DNA of 64,000 bases, from assembly GCF_002159705.1 (NCBI RefSeq), contig NZ_NFJD01000001.1:124001-188000 (forward strand). Direction: 5' to 3'. Below, one piece after another: positions 31,915 to 40,068 of the stretch. The notes below the pieces were generated by a model that saw only the letters and a list, made by a program, of their open reading frames with translations, made no database searches and was not told where the DNA came from. Origin of the DNA: Elusimicrobium sp. An273. Lineage in GTDB: Bacteria > Elusimicrobiota > Elusimicrobia > Elusimicrobiales > Elusimicrobiaceae. Each line of letters opens with the position of its first letter. Positions within the stretch are counted from its first letter, which is position 1. A program made the translations under genes and the position numbers.

Positions 31915-32484
31915 TTATTGTGCCTCTTTCATCTGTTCAATATAGTTGGATGCAATGGTATTAAAAAACAGCGTGCAGGTGGACTGGCCCACATCGTTGG
32001 CGGAGCGTTCGCTGAGCATGCAGCGCACTTCAATATCCGAAAGCGGATTGACCGCCCCCACACTGCTCATGGCGTACGTAAAACCCACCGGGCGGTATTT
32101 TTTAAGCGCCACCGTGTAGGCTTGATCCAACGCTTTTTGGAAAACCGCCATTTCCTTGCGCGAGGCCGAAGGCCCTAATTTAAATTTATGCGCCGCTACA
32201 TTTACCACCACATCGCCGTAATTTCCATAGGTGCTGGCGATATTTTCAGACGTAAAATCTTCATCTTCGCTCAGCGGCTGCCCCGGCTGGGCGTTTTCGT
32301 CCGCGCCGGCCAGCACGGAAGGATCCGTGGGAATATCGGAGGTAAATTCATAGTACACTTCATTTCCCGGGTAGCGGGAATAATCAATCCCCTGGGTTAC
32401 TTTTTTGCGGGAGCGAAAGTCCGTGGTGCTGCAGGCACACACAAACACCGCCAACAATAAAGTGATCACGAAACGAGTCTTCAT
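31915..32484 (-). CDS. Hypothetical lipoprotein
   Basis: 189 residues from the ATG at 32484 (GGAGC 7-8 bases upstream). A type II signal peptide, MKTRFVITLLLAVFVCAC, has a lipobox FVCAC with the modified Cys at position 18. No known domain is recognised. The mature part looks globular and mixed alpha/beta, with two Cys near the C-terminus (EVRCMLSERSANDVGQSTCTLFFNTIA) that could form a disulfide. The ATG overlaps the ispDF stop (ATGA), so it is co-expressed with ispDF and cysS. An outer-membrane or periplasmic role is likely, but the function is unknown. Confidence 0.78.
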   Translation of the reverse strand: MKTRFVITLLLAVFVCACSTTDFRSRKKVTQGIDYSRYPGNEVYYEFTSDIPTDPSVLAGADENAQPGQPLSEDEDFTSENIASTYGNYGDVVVNVAAHKFKLGPSASRKEMAVFQKALDQAYTVALKKYRPVGFTYAMSSVGAVNPLSDIEVRCMLSERSANDVGQSTCTLFFNTIASNYIEQMKEAQ

Positions 32485-33632
32485 AAGCTGCTCCTTAATT
32501 TTAATGTAGCCACGGCCTGGCACATGGCCGCTTCGCCGCGGCCGATTTCGCCCACGTGTTCGTGGCTTTTTGATTTAAAACTCACGCGTTCCACCGGCAT
32601 TTCAAACACCTTGGCCAGCGAGTGACGCACCGCGTCGTAATGCGGTTTCATTTTGGGTTCTTGGGTTATGATGGTGGCGTCTATATGGTCAATTTCCGCG
32701 TGGTGCGCGCGGACGATTTCCAACACTTTTTTGGCAATCGTCACGCTGGAAATGCCTTTAATGGAATCATCCGTTGGCGGGAACAAAATACCGATTTCGC
32801 CCGCACACAACGCGCCCAAAACAGCATCGCACAGAGCGTGCAGCACCAAATCCCCGTCGCTATGGCCCAAAAAGCCCTTCGTGTGCGGAATTTCCACCCC
32901 GCCCACATACAATTTCCGCCCCGGTTCCAGGCGGTGCAAATCAAAACCAAATCCGGTTCGGTACACCGTTTTTTCTTCTACAAGCGCCTCCGCAAACACC
33001 AAGTCTTCCGGCGTGGTAATTTTATTGTTTTTATAATCAGACGGCACCAAATGCACCGCAACGCCCGTTTTTTCCACCAGCTGCGATTCGTCGGTGGCGT
33101 CTTTTTTCTGGCCAAACTGCTCTAGGGCGCGGGCCAGCACTTCCCGGCGGTAGCATTGCGGCGTTTGGGCCGCCCATAACACGGAGCGGTCTAACGTCTT
33201 TTCCACAACGCCGTTTTGGCCCACTTTAATGGTATCTTTTACCGGTACGGCCAGCACCGCCGCGCCAAACTGCAGGGCCGCCTGCAAACATTGTTCAATA
33301 TGCTGCGGGTTGACCAGCGGGCGGGCGCCGTCGTGCACGGCGATTGTTTGCGCCGCCGCAGACGTTTGGGCAAAGCCGTTTTTGACCGATTCCAACCGGG
33401 TATCCCCGGGGTCTGCATAGATTAAATCCGTAAAATACTTATTTAATTCCGCACGGTTTTCCGGCGGGGTAACCACTACAATTTCCCGAACGTCGGGGCA
33501 TTTTTGAAAGGCTTCTATCGTACGAACCAAAACGGGTTTTCCTCCAAGCGGCAGCATTTGTTTGGGGCGGCCCATTCGTTTGCCGCTTCCCCCCGCTACC
33601 AACACCGCTGAAGAAAAACCCGTCCGATTCAT
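32481..33632 (-). CDS. ispDF: Bifunctional IspD/IspF (MEP isoprenoid pathway)
   Basis: 383 residues from the ATG at 33632 (AAGG upstream; a TTG at 33659 is possible but weaker). The N-terminal half is IspD, 2-C-methyl-D-erythritol 4-phosphate cytidylyltransferase: VLVAGGSGKRMGRPKQMLPLGGKPVL, AVHDGARPLV and ATDESQLVE. The C-terminal half is IspF, MEcPP synthase: GFGFDLHRLEPGRKLYVGGVEIPHTKGFLGHSDGDLVLHALCDAVLGAL in outline (DxH metal ligands and the HSDGD block) and SHEHVGEIGRGEAAMCQAVA. The two catalyse steps 3 and 5 of isoprenoid precursor synthesis. It lies between the PIN-TRAM gene and a lipoprotein. Confidence 0.96.
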   Translation of the reverse strand: MNRTGFSSAVLVAGGSGKRMGRPKQMLPLGGKPVLVRTIEAFQKCPDVREIVVVTPPENRAELNKYFTDLIYADPGDTRLESVKNGFAQTSAAAQTIAVHDGARPLVNPQHIEQCLQAALQFGAAVLAVPVKDTIKVGQNGVVEKTLDRSVLWAAQTPQCYRREVLARALEQFGQKKDATDESQLVEKTGVAVHLVPSDYKNNKITTPEDLVFAEALVEEKTVYRTGFGFDLHRLEPGRKLYVGGVEIPHTKGFLGHSDGDLVLHALCDAVLGALCAGEIGILFPPTDDSIKGISSVTIAKKVLEIVRAHHAEIDHIDATIITQEPKMKPHYDAVRHSLAKVFEMPVERVSFKSKSHEHVGEIGRGEAAMCQAVATLKLRSSL

Positions 33633-33642
33633 GTACAAAGCC

Positions 33643-34590
33643 TTATTTAATTTTGGCAAAAATCATCCGGCCAGAAGACGTTTGCAAAATGGAATAAACG
33701 GATACTTCCGCCCGTTTGCCGATGTATTTGCGTCCGTCCTCCACCACGACCATTGTTCCGTCGTCCAAGTAGCCGATGCCCTGTTCTTTTTCTTTGCCGT
33801 CTTTCATAATAAACAGCGACATGCTTTCCCCCGGCAGCACTACCGGTTTTAAGGCGGTGGCCAAGTCGGCAATGTTCAAGGCAATTACGTCGTGCAAGGC
33901 GGCGATTTTGTTGACGTTAAAATCCAGGGTAACCACTTCCGCGTCCAGGCTTTTGGCCAGTTTTACCACGCGTTCTTCCATCGTGTCGGCTTTGGGCGTT
34001 TTGGAAGTAACCCGCACGGCAATTTCGCTCAGCTCCCGCAGGCGCGCCGCCACGTCCAGCCCGCGCCGTCCTTTGGCGCGTTCCAGCGGGTCTTTGGAGG
34101 CCGCCATTTTGTTCAGCTCGTCTAATACGAAAACCGGCAGCACGATAATGCCGGAGAGAAAATTAATTTCGCACAAATCTACGATGCGCCCGTCCATCAG
34201 CGCCGTTACGTCGGCTACTTTCAAATGGTGCCCGGTGTAGGAAAGCCCTTCCAAATCGCGCGATTTAATCAGGCTCGCAATGACGCCGAATATGATGAGG
34301 CCGATTTCAATGTCGCGCCCGTACGTCATCCAAAAGTTCATTACGTCCGCTTCGGCGAAATGAATCATGCCGTAGTCAAAAAACACATACAGCATATACC
34401 CCAGCAAAAAGCCGGAGCAGGCAATCATAATTTTAATCAGGCGCAGGCGTTTAAACAGCACTTCGCCCCCCACCACCAGCGCGCCGCACAGCAGGCCCGC
34501 CAACAGGCTCATCCATTCTTTATCGATAAAATTGTACGTCAGAAAAGGAAAAGCCACCAACGTGGAAATACGGAAAATCCAAATAGGCAT
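33643..34590 (-). CDS. YacL-type membrane PIN-TRAM protein
   Basis: 315 residues. Four N-terminal membrane helices span about residues 5-110. A PIN nuclease domain (about 125-230) shows acidic residues in VADVTALMDGRIVDLC, VLDELNKMA, KGRRGLDV and VVTLDFNVNK. A C-terminal TRAM RNA-binding domain (GESMSLFIMKDGKEKEQGIGYLDDGTMVVVEDGRKYIGK) completes it. This matches the YacL family of B. subtilis. It may cleave or bind RNA at the membrane. Gene order radA, PIN-TRAM, ispDF, cysS recalls the radA-disA-yacL-ispD-ispF-gltX-cysE-cysS cluster of Firmicutes. GGAGGG precedes the ATG. Confidence 0.9.
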   Translation of the reverse strand: MPIWIFRISTLVAFPFLTYNFIDKEWMSLLAGLLCGALVVGGEVLFKRLRLIKIMIACSGFLLGYMLYVFFDYGMIHFAEADVMNFWMTYGRDIEIGLIIFGVIASLIKSRDLEGLSYTGHHLKVADVTALMDGRIVDLCEINFLSGIIVLPVFVLDELNKMAASKDPLERAKGRRGLDVAARLRELSEIAVRVTSKTPKADTMEERVVKLAKSLDAEVVTLDFNVNKIAALHDVIALNIADLATALKPVVLPGESMSLFIMKDGKEKEQGIGYLDDGTMVVVEDGRKYIGKRAEVSVYSILQTSSGRMIFAKIK

Positions 34591-34701
34591 ATGCCCTCCA
34601 AAACGGGGAAAAACTCCCCAAATAGAACTAGCTATATTTTAGCACTTTACAGGCCTTTTTTGCAGAATTTCTTAGGCGTACGGTACGACGGGGAAACGCT
34701 T

Positions 34702-36069
34702 TTAGCGCAGTTTAAGGGCCAGCGCGTTTAAATCCGCCAGCTCGCACAGCGAAAGCGTTTGGAGTTTTTGCTTCTCCGTTTTAGACACGGGTGCGCAAAA
34801 AGCTTTTTTAAATCCCAGCCGCTGCGCTTCTTCCAGCCGTCTGTCTAAAAGCGGCACCTTGGCCACTTGCCCCAAAATGCCCACTTCCGCCATAAATACG
34901 CTGTCGGGCGCGATGGGAATATCCCTGCAGGAGCTGATTACCGCCGCGCACACGGCCAAATCCAGCGCCGGATCCTTTAGCTTCACGCCGCCCGTTAAGC
35001 TGACGAAAATGTCTTTATTGTCAAGCGGCAGGCCGATGTGTTTTTCCAGTGCTGCAAACAGCATCAGGCACCGGTTTAAATCCACCCCCGTGGCCACCCG
35101 CCGCGGAAACGGATAGCGCGTAGGCGATACGAGCGCCTGCACCTCGGTCAGCAGCGGGCGCGAGCCTTCCGCCGCCAACGAGTACGCCCGGCCTTTTAGG
35201 GCGCGGTCGCGCGAGGTTTGGGCAAAGTATTCGCTGGCATTTTCCACCGATTCCAAGCCGGCAGACGTCATTTTAAACAGGCCGATTTCGCTGGTGGAGC
35301 CAAAGCGGTTTTTGTGCGGGCGCAGCAGGCGAAGAACGTTGTCTTTCTCCGTGTCAAAATACAACACGCAGTCCACCATATGTTCCAAAATTTTCGGCCC
35401 GGCCAGCTCGCCGTCTTTGGTTACGTGCCCCAGCACGAACGTGATAATTCCTTTGGGTTTGCACAGGCGCACCAGCTCGCTGGTGCATTCGCGCACCTGC
35501 GCCACCGTGCCGGCAGAAGACGTAAATTCCGGGTGGTACACCGTTTGGATGGAATCCAAAATCAGCACTTCCGGGTTTACCTGTTCTACCGACTCCACAA
35601 TTTTCTGGATGTCTGTCTCGCACAGCAAAAAGATATTTTCCCCCTGCACCTGCAGCCGGCGGGCGCGGCCGGAAATCTGGCCGATGCTTTCTTCGCCGGA
35701 AATGTACAGTACTTTTAAGGTTTTGGAAAGTTCCGCCGCCACCTGCAGCATCAGGGTGGACTTGCCGATGCCCGGCGCACCGGCCAAAAGCGTAAGCTGC
35801 CCTCTGACAAGGCCCCCGCCAAGCAGCCGGTCAAATTCGGGGATATGTGTTTGGATGCGGGGTTCCTGCACGGATTTGCTTTCGGAAAGTTTTACTACTT
35901 CGGATGAAAAATCCGTAAAGCTGCGTGTGCGCGCGGGCGCTTTTTTGCTTTCCTGCTGTTTTACCTCTTCCACCAACGTGTTCCATTCCCCGCAGTCCGG
36001 GCATTTTCCGGCCCATTTGGGGGATTCGTACCCGCATTTCTGGCAGACAAAAACCGTTTTAAACTTCAT
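34702..36069 (-). CDS. radA: DNA repair protein RadA/Sms
   Basis: 455 residues. The N-terminal zinc finger is CQKCGYESPKWAGKCPDCGEW. The RecA-like core has Walker A LLAGAPGIGKSTLMLQ, Walker B VLILDSIQTV and the family-specific HKNRFGST. The C-terminal Lon-protease-like domain is present (GGVKLKDPALDLAVCAAVISS and IPIAPDSVFMAEVGILGQV). RadA is a branch-migration helicase in homologous recombination. I chose the ATG at 36069 (GAGG-CAAGG upstream), 8 bases after the mlaD stop. It is the last gene of the dnaB-alr-mlaEFD-radA run. Confidence 0.97.
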   Translation of the reverse strand: MKFKTVFVCQKCGYESPKWAGKCPDCGEWNTLVEEVKQQESKKAPARTRSFTDFSSEVVKLSESKSVQEPRIQTHIPEFDRLLGGGLVRGQLTLLAGAPGIGKSTLMLQVAAELSKTLKVLYISGEESIGQISGRARRLQVQGENIFLLCETDIQKIVESVEQVNPEVLILDSIQTVYHPEFTSSAGTVAQVRECTSELVRLCKPKGIITFVLGHVTKDGELAGPKILEHMVDCVLYFDTEKDNVLRLLRPHKNRFGSTSEIGLFKMTSAGLESVENASEYFAQTSRDRALKGRAYSLAAEGSRPLLTEVQALVSPTRYPFPRRVATGVDLNRCLMLFAALEKHIGLPLDNKDIFVSLTGGVKLKDPALDLAVCAAVISSCRDIPIAPDSVFMAEVGILGQVAKVPLLDRRLEEAQRLGFKKAFCAPVSKTEKQKLQTLSLCELADLNALALKLR

Positions 36070-36077
36070 ACCTTGCC

Positions 36078-37370
36078 TCACGAGCCGGCCATAGCGGCCA
36101 GGCCAAAGAAAGACGAAATATCTTGGTCGTTAAACGAGATGTTGGCCTTGACGGCAAAATCGTTGGTTTCCAGCACGTCGCGCGCCCAGGCACCCACCGA
36201 GAAGTAGCGGTTGAAGCGGAAGTCTACCCCGTAGGTTAAATTCGGTTTGTTAAACAGACGCCCGTTGATGACGCGGTCGCGCCCCCAGTCGGAAAACTCG
36301 CCCGTGAAGGTGAAGCGTTCCAAAAATTCTTTGTCATAGAACGGCTTGAGCTCCAGCGCCACGCCGCCAGCACCGCGGATTAAGCCCGCCGATATGGTGG
36401 CCCACTTGTTGTACAAGCCGAAGCGCACGTCAAACTGGTTCTTTTCCAAATAGTCTTTAGCGTCTAAGCGGTCGTCCTCGTTGCCGATATTGGCAATACC
36501 GGCGCGGTAGAAGGTATAACCGCTGGAAGGATAAATTTCAAGCGCCAGGTCGCTTGTAGCCAGGGCCGGGCCCGGCATATAGAAGAAATCATAATCCCAA
36601 TACACGCGGAAGCGGCTCATTTTGCCTACAAACGTTTTAACTTCGCCCATGGTTTCTTTCAAATCTTTCACGCTGTCCTTCACGTCTTCCTTCATCTGCG
36701 GGTCTTTAATCAAACTGCCGATTACCCCTTCCCCCTGCTCCAAGCTGTTCATCAGCGAGTCGGCCTTGGCCATTAAATCATTTAATTTGGCGGAAGCGAC
36801 GTCCAAGTTCTGTACCGAGCGCGAAAGATACGGCCGCATCTGCGCCACCAGCTGGTTTAAATTGGCCGACAGCTGCCGGACTTCGTGCATCGTCTGGTTT
36901 AATTTTTCGCCGAACTGGCCTTGATTGTTGACGCTGTCCACAAACTCTTTAATGCTGCTCATGGTTTTGGTAATCATCACGTCCATGGGCATTTCGTCCG
37001 CGCCGCGCACCAAGGCGCCGGGTTTTAATACGCCCGCCGCAGGCGTGCCTTGTTCCACCTTCAGGTATTTCGTGCCGATAATCCCCGTCATCACTACGCT
37101 GAACCGGGCATCACGGAAAATTTCCACCCCTTCGTGAATATCCGCCACCACAACGGCCTGGCCTTTTTCAATGCGGATGTGGCGCACGCGGCCCACTTCC
37201 ACGCCGGAAAGTTTCACGGGCGCTTTGACGGGCAGGCCGGACACGTCTTCAAACGCCACGTTAATCTCATACGAACGCGTGACGGAAAGACCCCCTAAAA
37301 AATACAGGGAAAATCCAAAAATTACAATCCCCAATACGGTAAAAATGCCTAATTTGGTTTCTGGTTTCAT
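36078..37370 (-). CDS. mlaD: MlaD-type MCE protein with C-terminal beta-rich (outer-membrane barrel-like) domain
   Basis: 430 residues. A membrane helix at about 8-28 is followed by one MCE domain (about 36-115; FEDVSGLPVKAPVKLSGVEVGRV, IIGTKYLKVEQG). Next is a long helical region with coiled-coil character (about 130-250; NLNQLVAQMRPYLSRSVQNLD, DPQMKEDVKDSVKDLKETMGEVK). The last 170 residues (about 255-430) are rich in alternating aromatic/polar beta strands and Gly/Asp turns, such as FRVYWDYDFFYM, YTFYRAGIA and LTYGVDFRFNRYFSVGAWAR. E. coli MlaD ends after about 180 residues. A fused barrel of this kind is known from the Veillonella parvula Mla system. It would bridge inner and outer membranes for lipid transport. 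Confidence 0.87.
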   Translation of the reverse strand: MKPETKLGIFTVLGIVIFGFSLYFLGGLSVTRSYEINVAFEDVSGLPVKAPVKLSGVEVGRVRHIRIEKGQAVVVADIHEGVEIFRDARFSVVMTGIIGTKYLKVEQGTPAAGVLKPGALVRGADEMPMDVMITKTMSSIKEFVDSVNNQGQFGEKLNQTMHEVRQLSANLNQLVAQMRPYLSRSVQNLDVASAKLNDLMAKADSLMNSLEQGEGVIGSLIKDPQMKEDVKDSVKDLKETMGEVKTFVGKMSRFRVYWDYDFFYMPGPALATSDLALEIYPSSGYTFYRAGIANIGNEDDRLDAKDYLEKNQFDVRFGLYNKWATISAGLIRGAGGVALELKPFYDKEFLERFTFTGEFSDWGRDRVINGRLFNKPNLTYGVDFRFNRYFSVGAWARDVLETNDFAVKANISFNDQDISSFFGLAAMAGS

Positions 37371-37416
37371 ACCTTCATCCTTTTGTTAAAATCTCCGCGC
37401 CCAGGCGCCTGTAAAA

Positions 37417-38181
37417 TCAGTCTTTCATCAATTTCATTTGTATCGGCCCGTGGCTGCTGCCGGTTACAAATTGTTTGACATACGGATTATCGGTGTGTTT
37501 AAATTCTTCCGGCGTGCCGTACATCAAAATATCCCCTTCGTACAGAAAGGCAATATAGTCTGCTATCTTAAAAGCCGAGTGCATGTCGTGCGTAATGACG
37601 ACCGACGTTACCCCCAGTTTGGCTTTCAAATCCATAATTAAATCGCTGATAATGTCCGACATAATCGGATCCAGCCCGGTGGTGGGCTCGTCGTACAAAA
37701 TCACCTGCGGCTCCACCGCCAGCACGCGCGCCAGCGCCACGCGCTTTTTCATTCCGCCGGAAAGCTCGCTGGGGTTGAGTTTGGCCACGTCTTCCTGCAG
37801 GCCCACCAACGCCAGTTTTTCTTTGCTCACGGCCGGGTAATCTTTCTCCGGCGTGTCCGTCAAGTATTTCAGCCCGAACGTTACGTTTTCGCCCACGGTC
37901 ATCGAGTCAAACAGCGCCCCTTCCTGAAACAAATACCCAAACCGCCGGCGCAGAGCCGCCAGTTTGATTTCGCTGCGGATTTTGGTAATGTCTTTTCCCC
38001 CTACCAAAATTTGCCCGCCCGTGGCCTGTTCCAAACCGATTAGGCATTTAATCAGCGTGCTTTTGCCCGAGCCGGAACCGCCCAAAATACAGGTCGTTTT
38101 GCCTTCCTCTATTTTCAGGTTGACGTTTTTTAACACTTCTTTCGTTCCGAAACTCTTTTTAAGCCCGATGATTTCAATCAT
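37417..38181 (-). CDS. mlaF: MlaF, ATP-binding protein of the Mla lipid transporter
   Basis: 254 residues. Walker A GGSGSGKST, Q-loop YLFQEGALFDSMTV, signature LSGGMKKRVALARVLA and Walker B VILYDEPTTGLDPIMSD, in the MlaF/Ttg2A order and length. It pairs with MlaE to power lipid movement between membranes. I used the ATG at 38181; a TTG at 38193 is open but unlikely. The MlaE stop lies immediately upstream (TAA then T then ATG). It precedes mlaD by 46 bases. Confidence 0.96.
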   Translation of the reverse strand: MIEIIGLKKSFGTKEVLKNVNLKIEEGKTTCILGGSGSGKSTLIKCLIGLEQATGGQILVGGKDITKIRSEIKLAALRRRFGYLFQEGALFDSMTVGENVTFGLKYLTDTPEKDYPAVSKEKLALVGLQEDVAKLNPSELSGGMKKRVALARVLAVEPQVILYDEPTTGLDPIMSDIISDLIMDLKAKLGVTSVVITHDMHSAFKIADYIAFLYEGDILMYGTPEEFKHTDNPYVKQFVTGSSHGPIQMKLMKD

Positions 38182-38182
38182 A

Positions 38183-38959
38183 TTAAATTCCAAACGCCGT
38201 CAGAATAGCGGTTAAGAAATAATCCAGCACCAAAATAAGCACAATGGTGGTTACCACCGCGCCGGTGGTGGACTTGCCCACCCCCTCGGCCCCGCCGCGG
38301 GTGCTGATGCCTTTGTAGCAGCACACCGTGGCCACCATAAACGCAAACACAAACGTTTTGATAAACCCGTGCATAAAATCCCGCACGCCCATAAACGACG
38401 TAATATCCGTGATATACACTTCGCCGGCAATGCCCAGCGCATACACCGCCACCAGATATCCGCCCAACACGCCGAACAAATTGGAAAAAAGCGTCAAAAT
38501 AGGCATGGTCAGCATAAACCCGAACATCCGCGGAATAACCAAATAGCGGATGGGGTTGGTGCCTAAGGTATACAGGGCGTCAATCTGCTCGGTAACGGCC
38601 ATGGTGCCAATCTGCGCCGTTACGGCGGCGCCCGCCCGGCCGGACACAACCACACTGGTCAGCACGGGGCCCAGCTCGCGGATTAACGAAAAGGTTACAA
38701 TCGTTCCCACAAAAATCGGTTCGCCAAAAATGTTGCCAATGGTATTGCCCGCCTGCAGCGCAAGCACCATCCCGGTAAACAAGCTCGTCAGCGCCGTAAC
38801 GCCCAAGGATTCCACCCCGATGGTTACGCTCTGGTCTACCGCCTGGCGAAACTCAAACCGCGAATGCGTCAGCCAAAACAGGCTGGAGCGCACCATTTGG
38901 GCGGCTCCGCCGATTTGGTCAAACATACGGGTCATATACGTTCCGATGGCGGTAAACAT
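38183..38959 (-). CDS. mlaE: MlaE family lipid ABC transporter permease
   Basis: 258 residues with five to six membrane helices. MlaE family motifs are SLGVTALTSLFTGMVLALQAG, IRELGPVLTSVVVSGRAGAAVTAQIGTMAVTEQIDAL in outline (the E-x-G-P-V-L-T and GRxGAxxxAExG blocks) and the C-terminal GGAEGVGKSTTGAVVTTIVLILV. It forms the membrane core with MlaF and receives MlaD. I used the ATG at 38959, which overlaps the alr stop (TAATG), not the longer frame to 39004. No mlaA, mlaB or mlaC is present in the window. Confidence 0.95.
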   Translation of the reverse strand: MFTAIGTYMTRMFDQIGGAAQMVRSSLFWLTHSRFEFRQAVDQSVTIGVESLGVTALTSLFTGMVLALQAGNTIGNIFGEPIFVGTIVTFSLIRELGPVLTSVVVSGRAGAAVTAQIGTMAVTEQIDALYTLGTNPIRYLVIPRMFGFMLTMPILTLFSNLFGVLGGYLVAVYALGIAGEVYITDITSFMGVRDFMHGFIKTFVFAFMVATVCCYKGISTRGGAEGVGKSTTGAVVTTIVLILVLDYFLTAILTAFGI

Positions 38960-40065
38960 TATTCTTTGTAAATCCTCGGCACGCGCGGCATTAACAGCGT
39001 GCACAGTTCGTAATCAATGGTTCCGGCTTTTTGGGCCAGTTCGGCAAAGGTAACTTCTTCGTCTCCCTGGCGGCCGACGGCCACGGCTTCATCGCCCACG
39101 GTTACCGGGCCCGCTTGGGTAATGTCCACCATCAGCATATCCATGGTAACGTTTCCCAGCACCCGGCAGCGTTTGCCGCGGATTAAAATTTCGCCTTTAT
39201 TGGACAGGGCGCGCAGGTAGCCGTCCCCATACCCTAAGGGGAGCGTGGCCACTTTCATCGGGCGCGGCGCAATAAAACTGCGGTTATAGCTGATGCTGCT
39301 GCCAGCCGGCACGTCTTTTACATACACTACCCGGGTTTTTAAAGACAAAATAGGCTCAAAGCCTTTTTCCAGCCCAAAAGCGCTGTGGCCGGTGCGCACC
39401 ATATCGTAGCGCACATCGGGCCGGGCCACAATGGCGGCCGACGCTGCCACATGGCAATGATTAATATGAATATGGTGCAGCTGGACATTGGTCAGCGTGT
39501 CGCGGTAGTAGCCGATTTGCTCCTCGGTATAGGCCGGGTCGGTTTCTACGCTGGAGAGGTGGGTATACAGCCCGTCCAGCACCACATGCGGGTCGTGCGC
39601 CAAGAAATCAATCACGTTAAACACGCCGCCGCGGCGGGTGCCGATGCGGCCCATTCCCGTGTCTTGCTTCACGTGGCAGAACGCTTTTTGACCCAGTTTG
39701 GCAGCAATTTGGCTAACAGCTTTGGCCGCGTCCAAACTGGCAATGGTAACCGCCAAGTGGTTTTTAATAGCGTATTCAAATACTTCAAACGGATACAGAC
39801 TGCCCAGCACCAAAATCGGCAGCGTTACGCCCGCCTGGCGCAGGGCAATGCCTTCCTCTACCGAGGCGGTTCCAAAAAAATCGCTCAGGTGGTTTTGCTG
39901 TAGAAAAAGGCCCAGCTTTTCGGCCCCGTGCCCATAGGCATTGGCTTTTAAAACCGTCAGCACTTTCACGCCGGCCCCCGCTTGGGCATGCACTTTGTGC
40001 ATATTGCGGGCCAGCTTTTTTAAATCCACTTCCGCCACTGTTGGGCGTAAAATAGGCATAGACAT
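38959..40065 (-). CDS. alr: Alanine racemase
   Basis: 368 residues. PLP enzyme that makes D-alanine for peptidoglycan. Evidence: VEVDLKKLARN-type start (AEVDLKKLARNMHKVHA), the PLP lysine in TVLKANAYGHG, GRIGTRRGG, then HINHCHVAASAA and the C-terminal SYNRSFIAPRPMKVATLPLGYGDGYLRAL with the catalytic Tyr near VRTGHSAFGL. GGAG lies 6 bases before the ATG. It starts 3 bases after the dnaB stop and ends overlapping mlaE. Confidence 0.95.
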   Translation of the reverse strand: MSMPILRPTVAEVDLKKLARNMHKVHAQAGAGVKVLTVLKANAYGHGAEKLGLFLQQNHLSDFFGTASVEEGIALRQAGVTLPILVLGSLYPFEVFEYAIKNHLAVTIASLDAAKAVSQIAAKLGQKAFCHVKQDTGMGRIGTRRGGVFNVIDFLAHDPHVVLDGLYTHLSSVETDPAYTEEQIGYYRDTLTNVQLHHIHINHCHVAASAAIVARPDVRYDMVRTGHSAFGLEKGFEPILSLKTRVVYVKDVPAGSSISYNRSFIAPRPMKVATLPLGYGDGYLRALSNKGEILIRGKRCRVLGNVTMDMLMVDITQAGPVTVGDEAVAVGRQGDEEVTFAELAQKAGTIDYELCTLLMPRVPRIYKE

Positions 40066-40068
40066 TTG

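Noticed and set aside
31109-31945. 278-codon plus-strand frame opposite cysS
   Set aside because: Antisense shadow; cysS is certain.
31900-32000. T-box leader before cysS
   Set aside because: cysS starts two bases after the lipoprotein gene, leaving no room, and no T-box sequence is seen.
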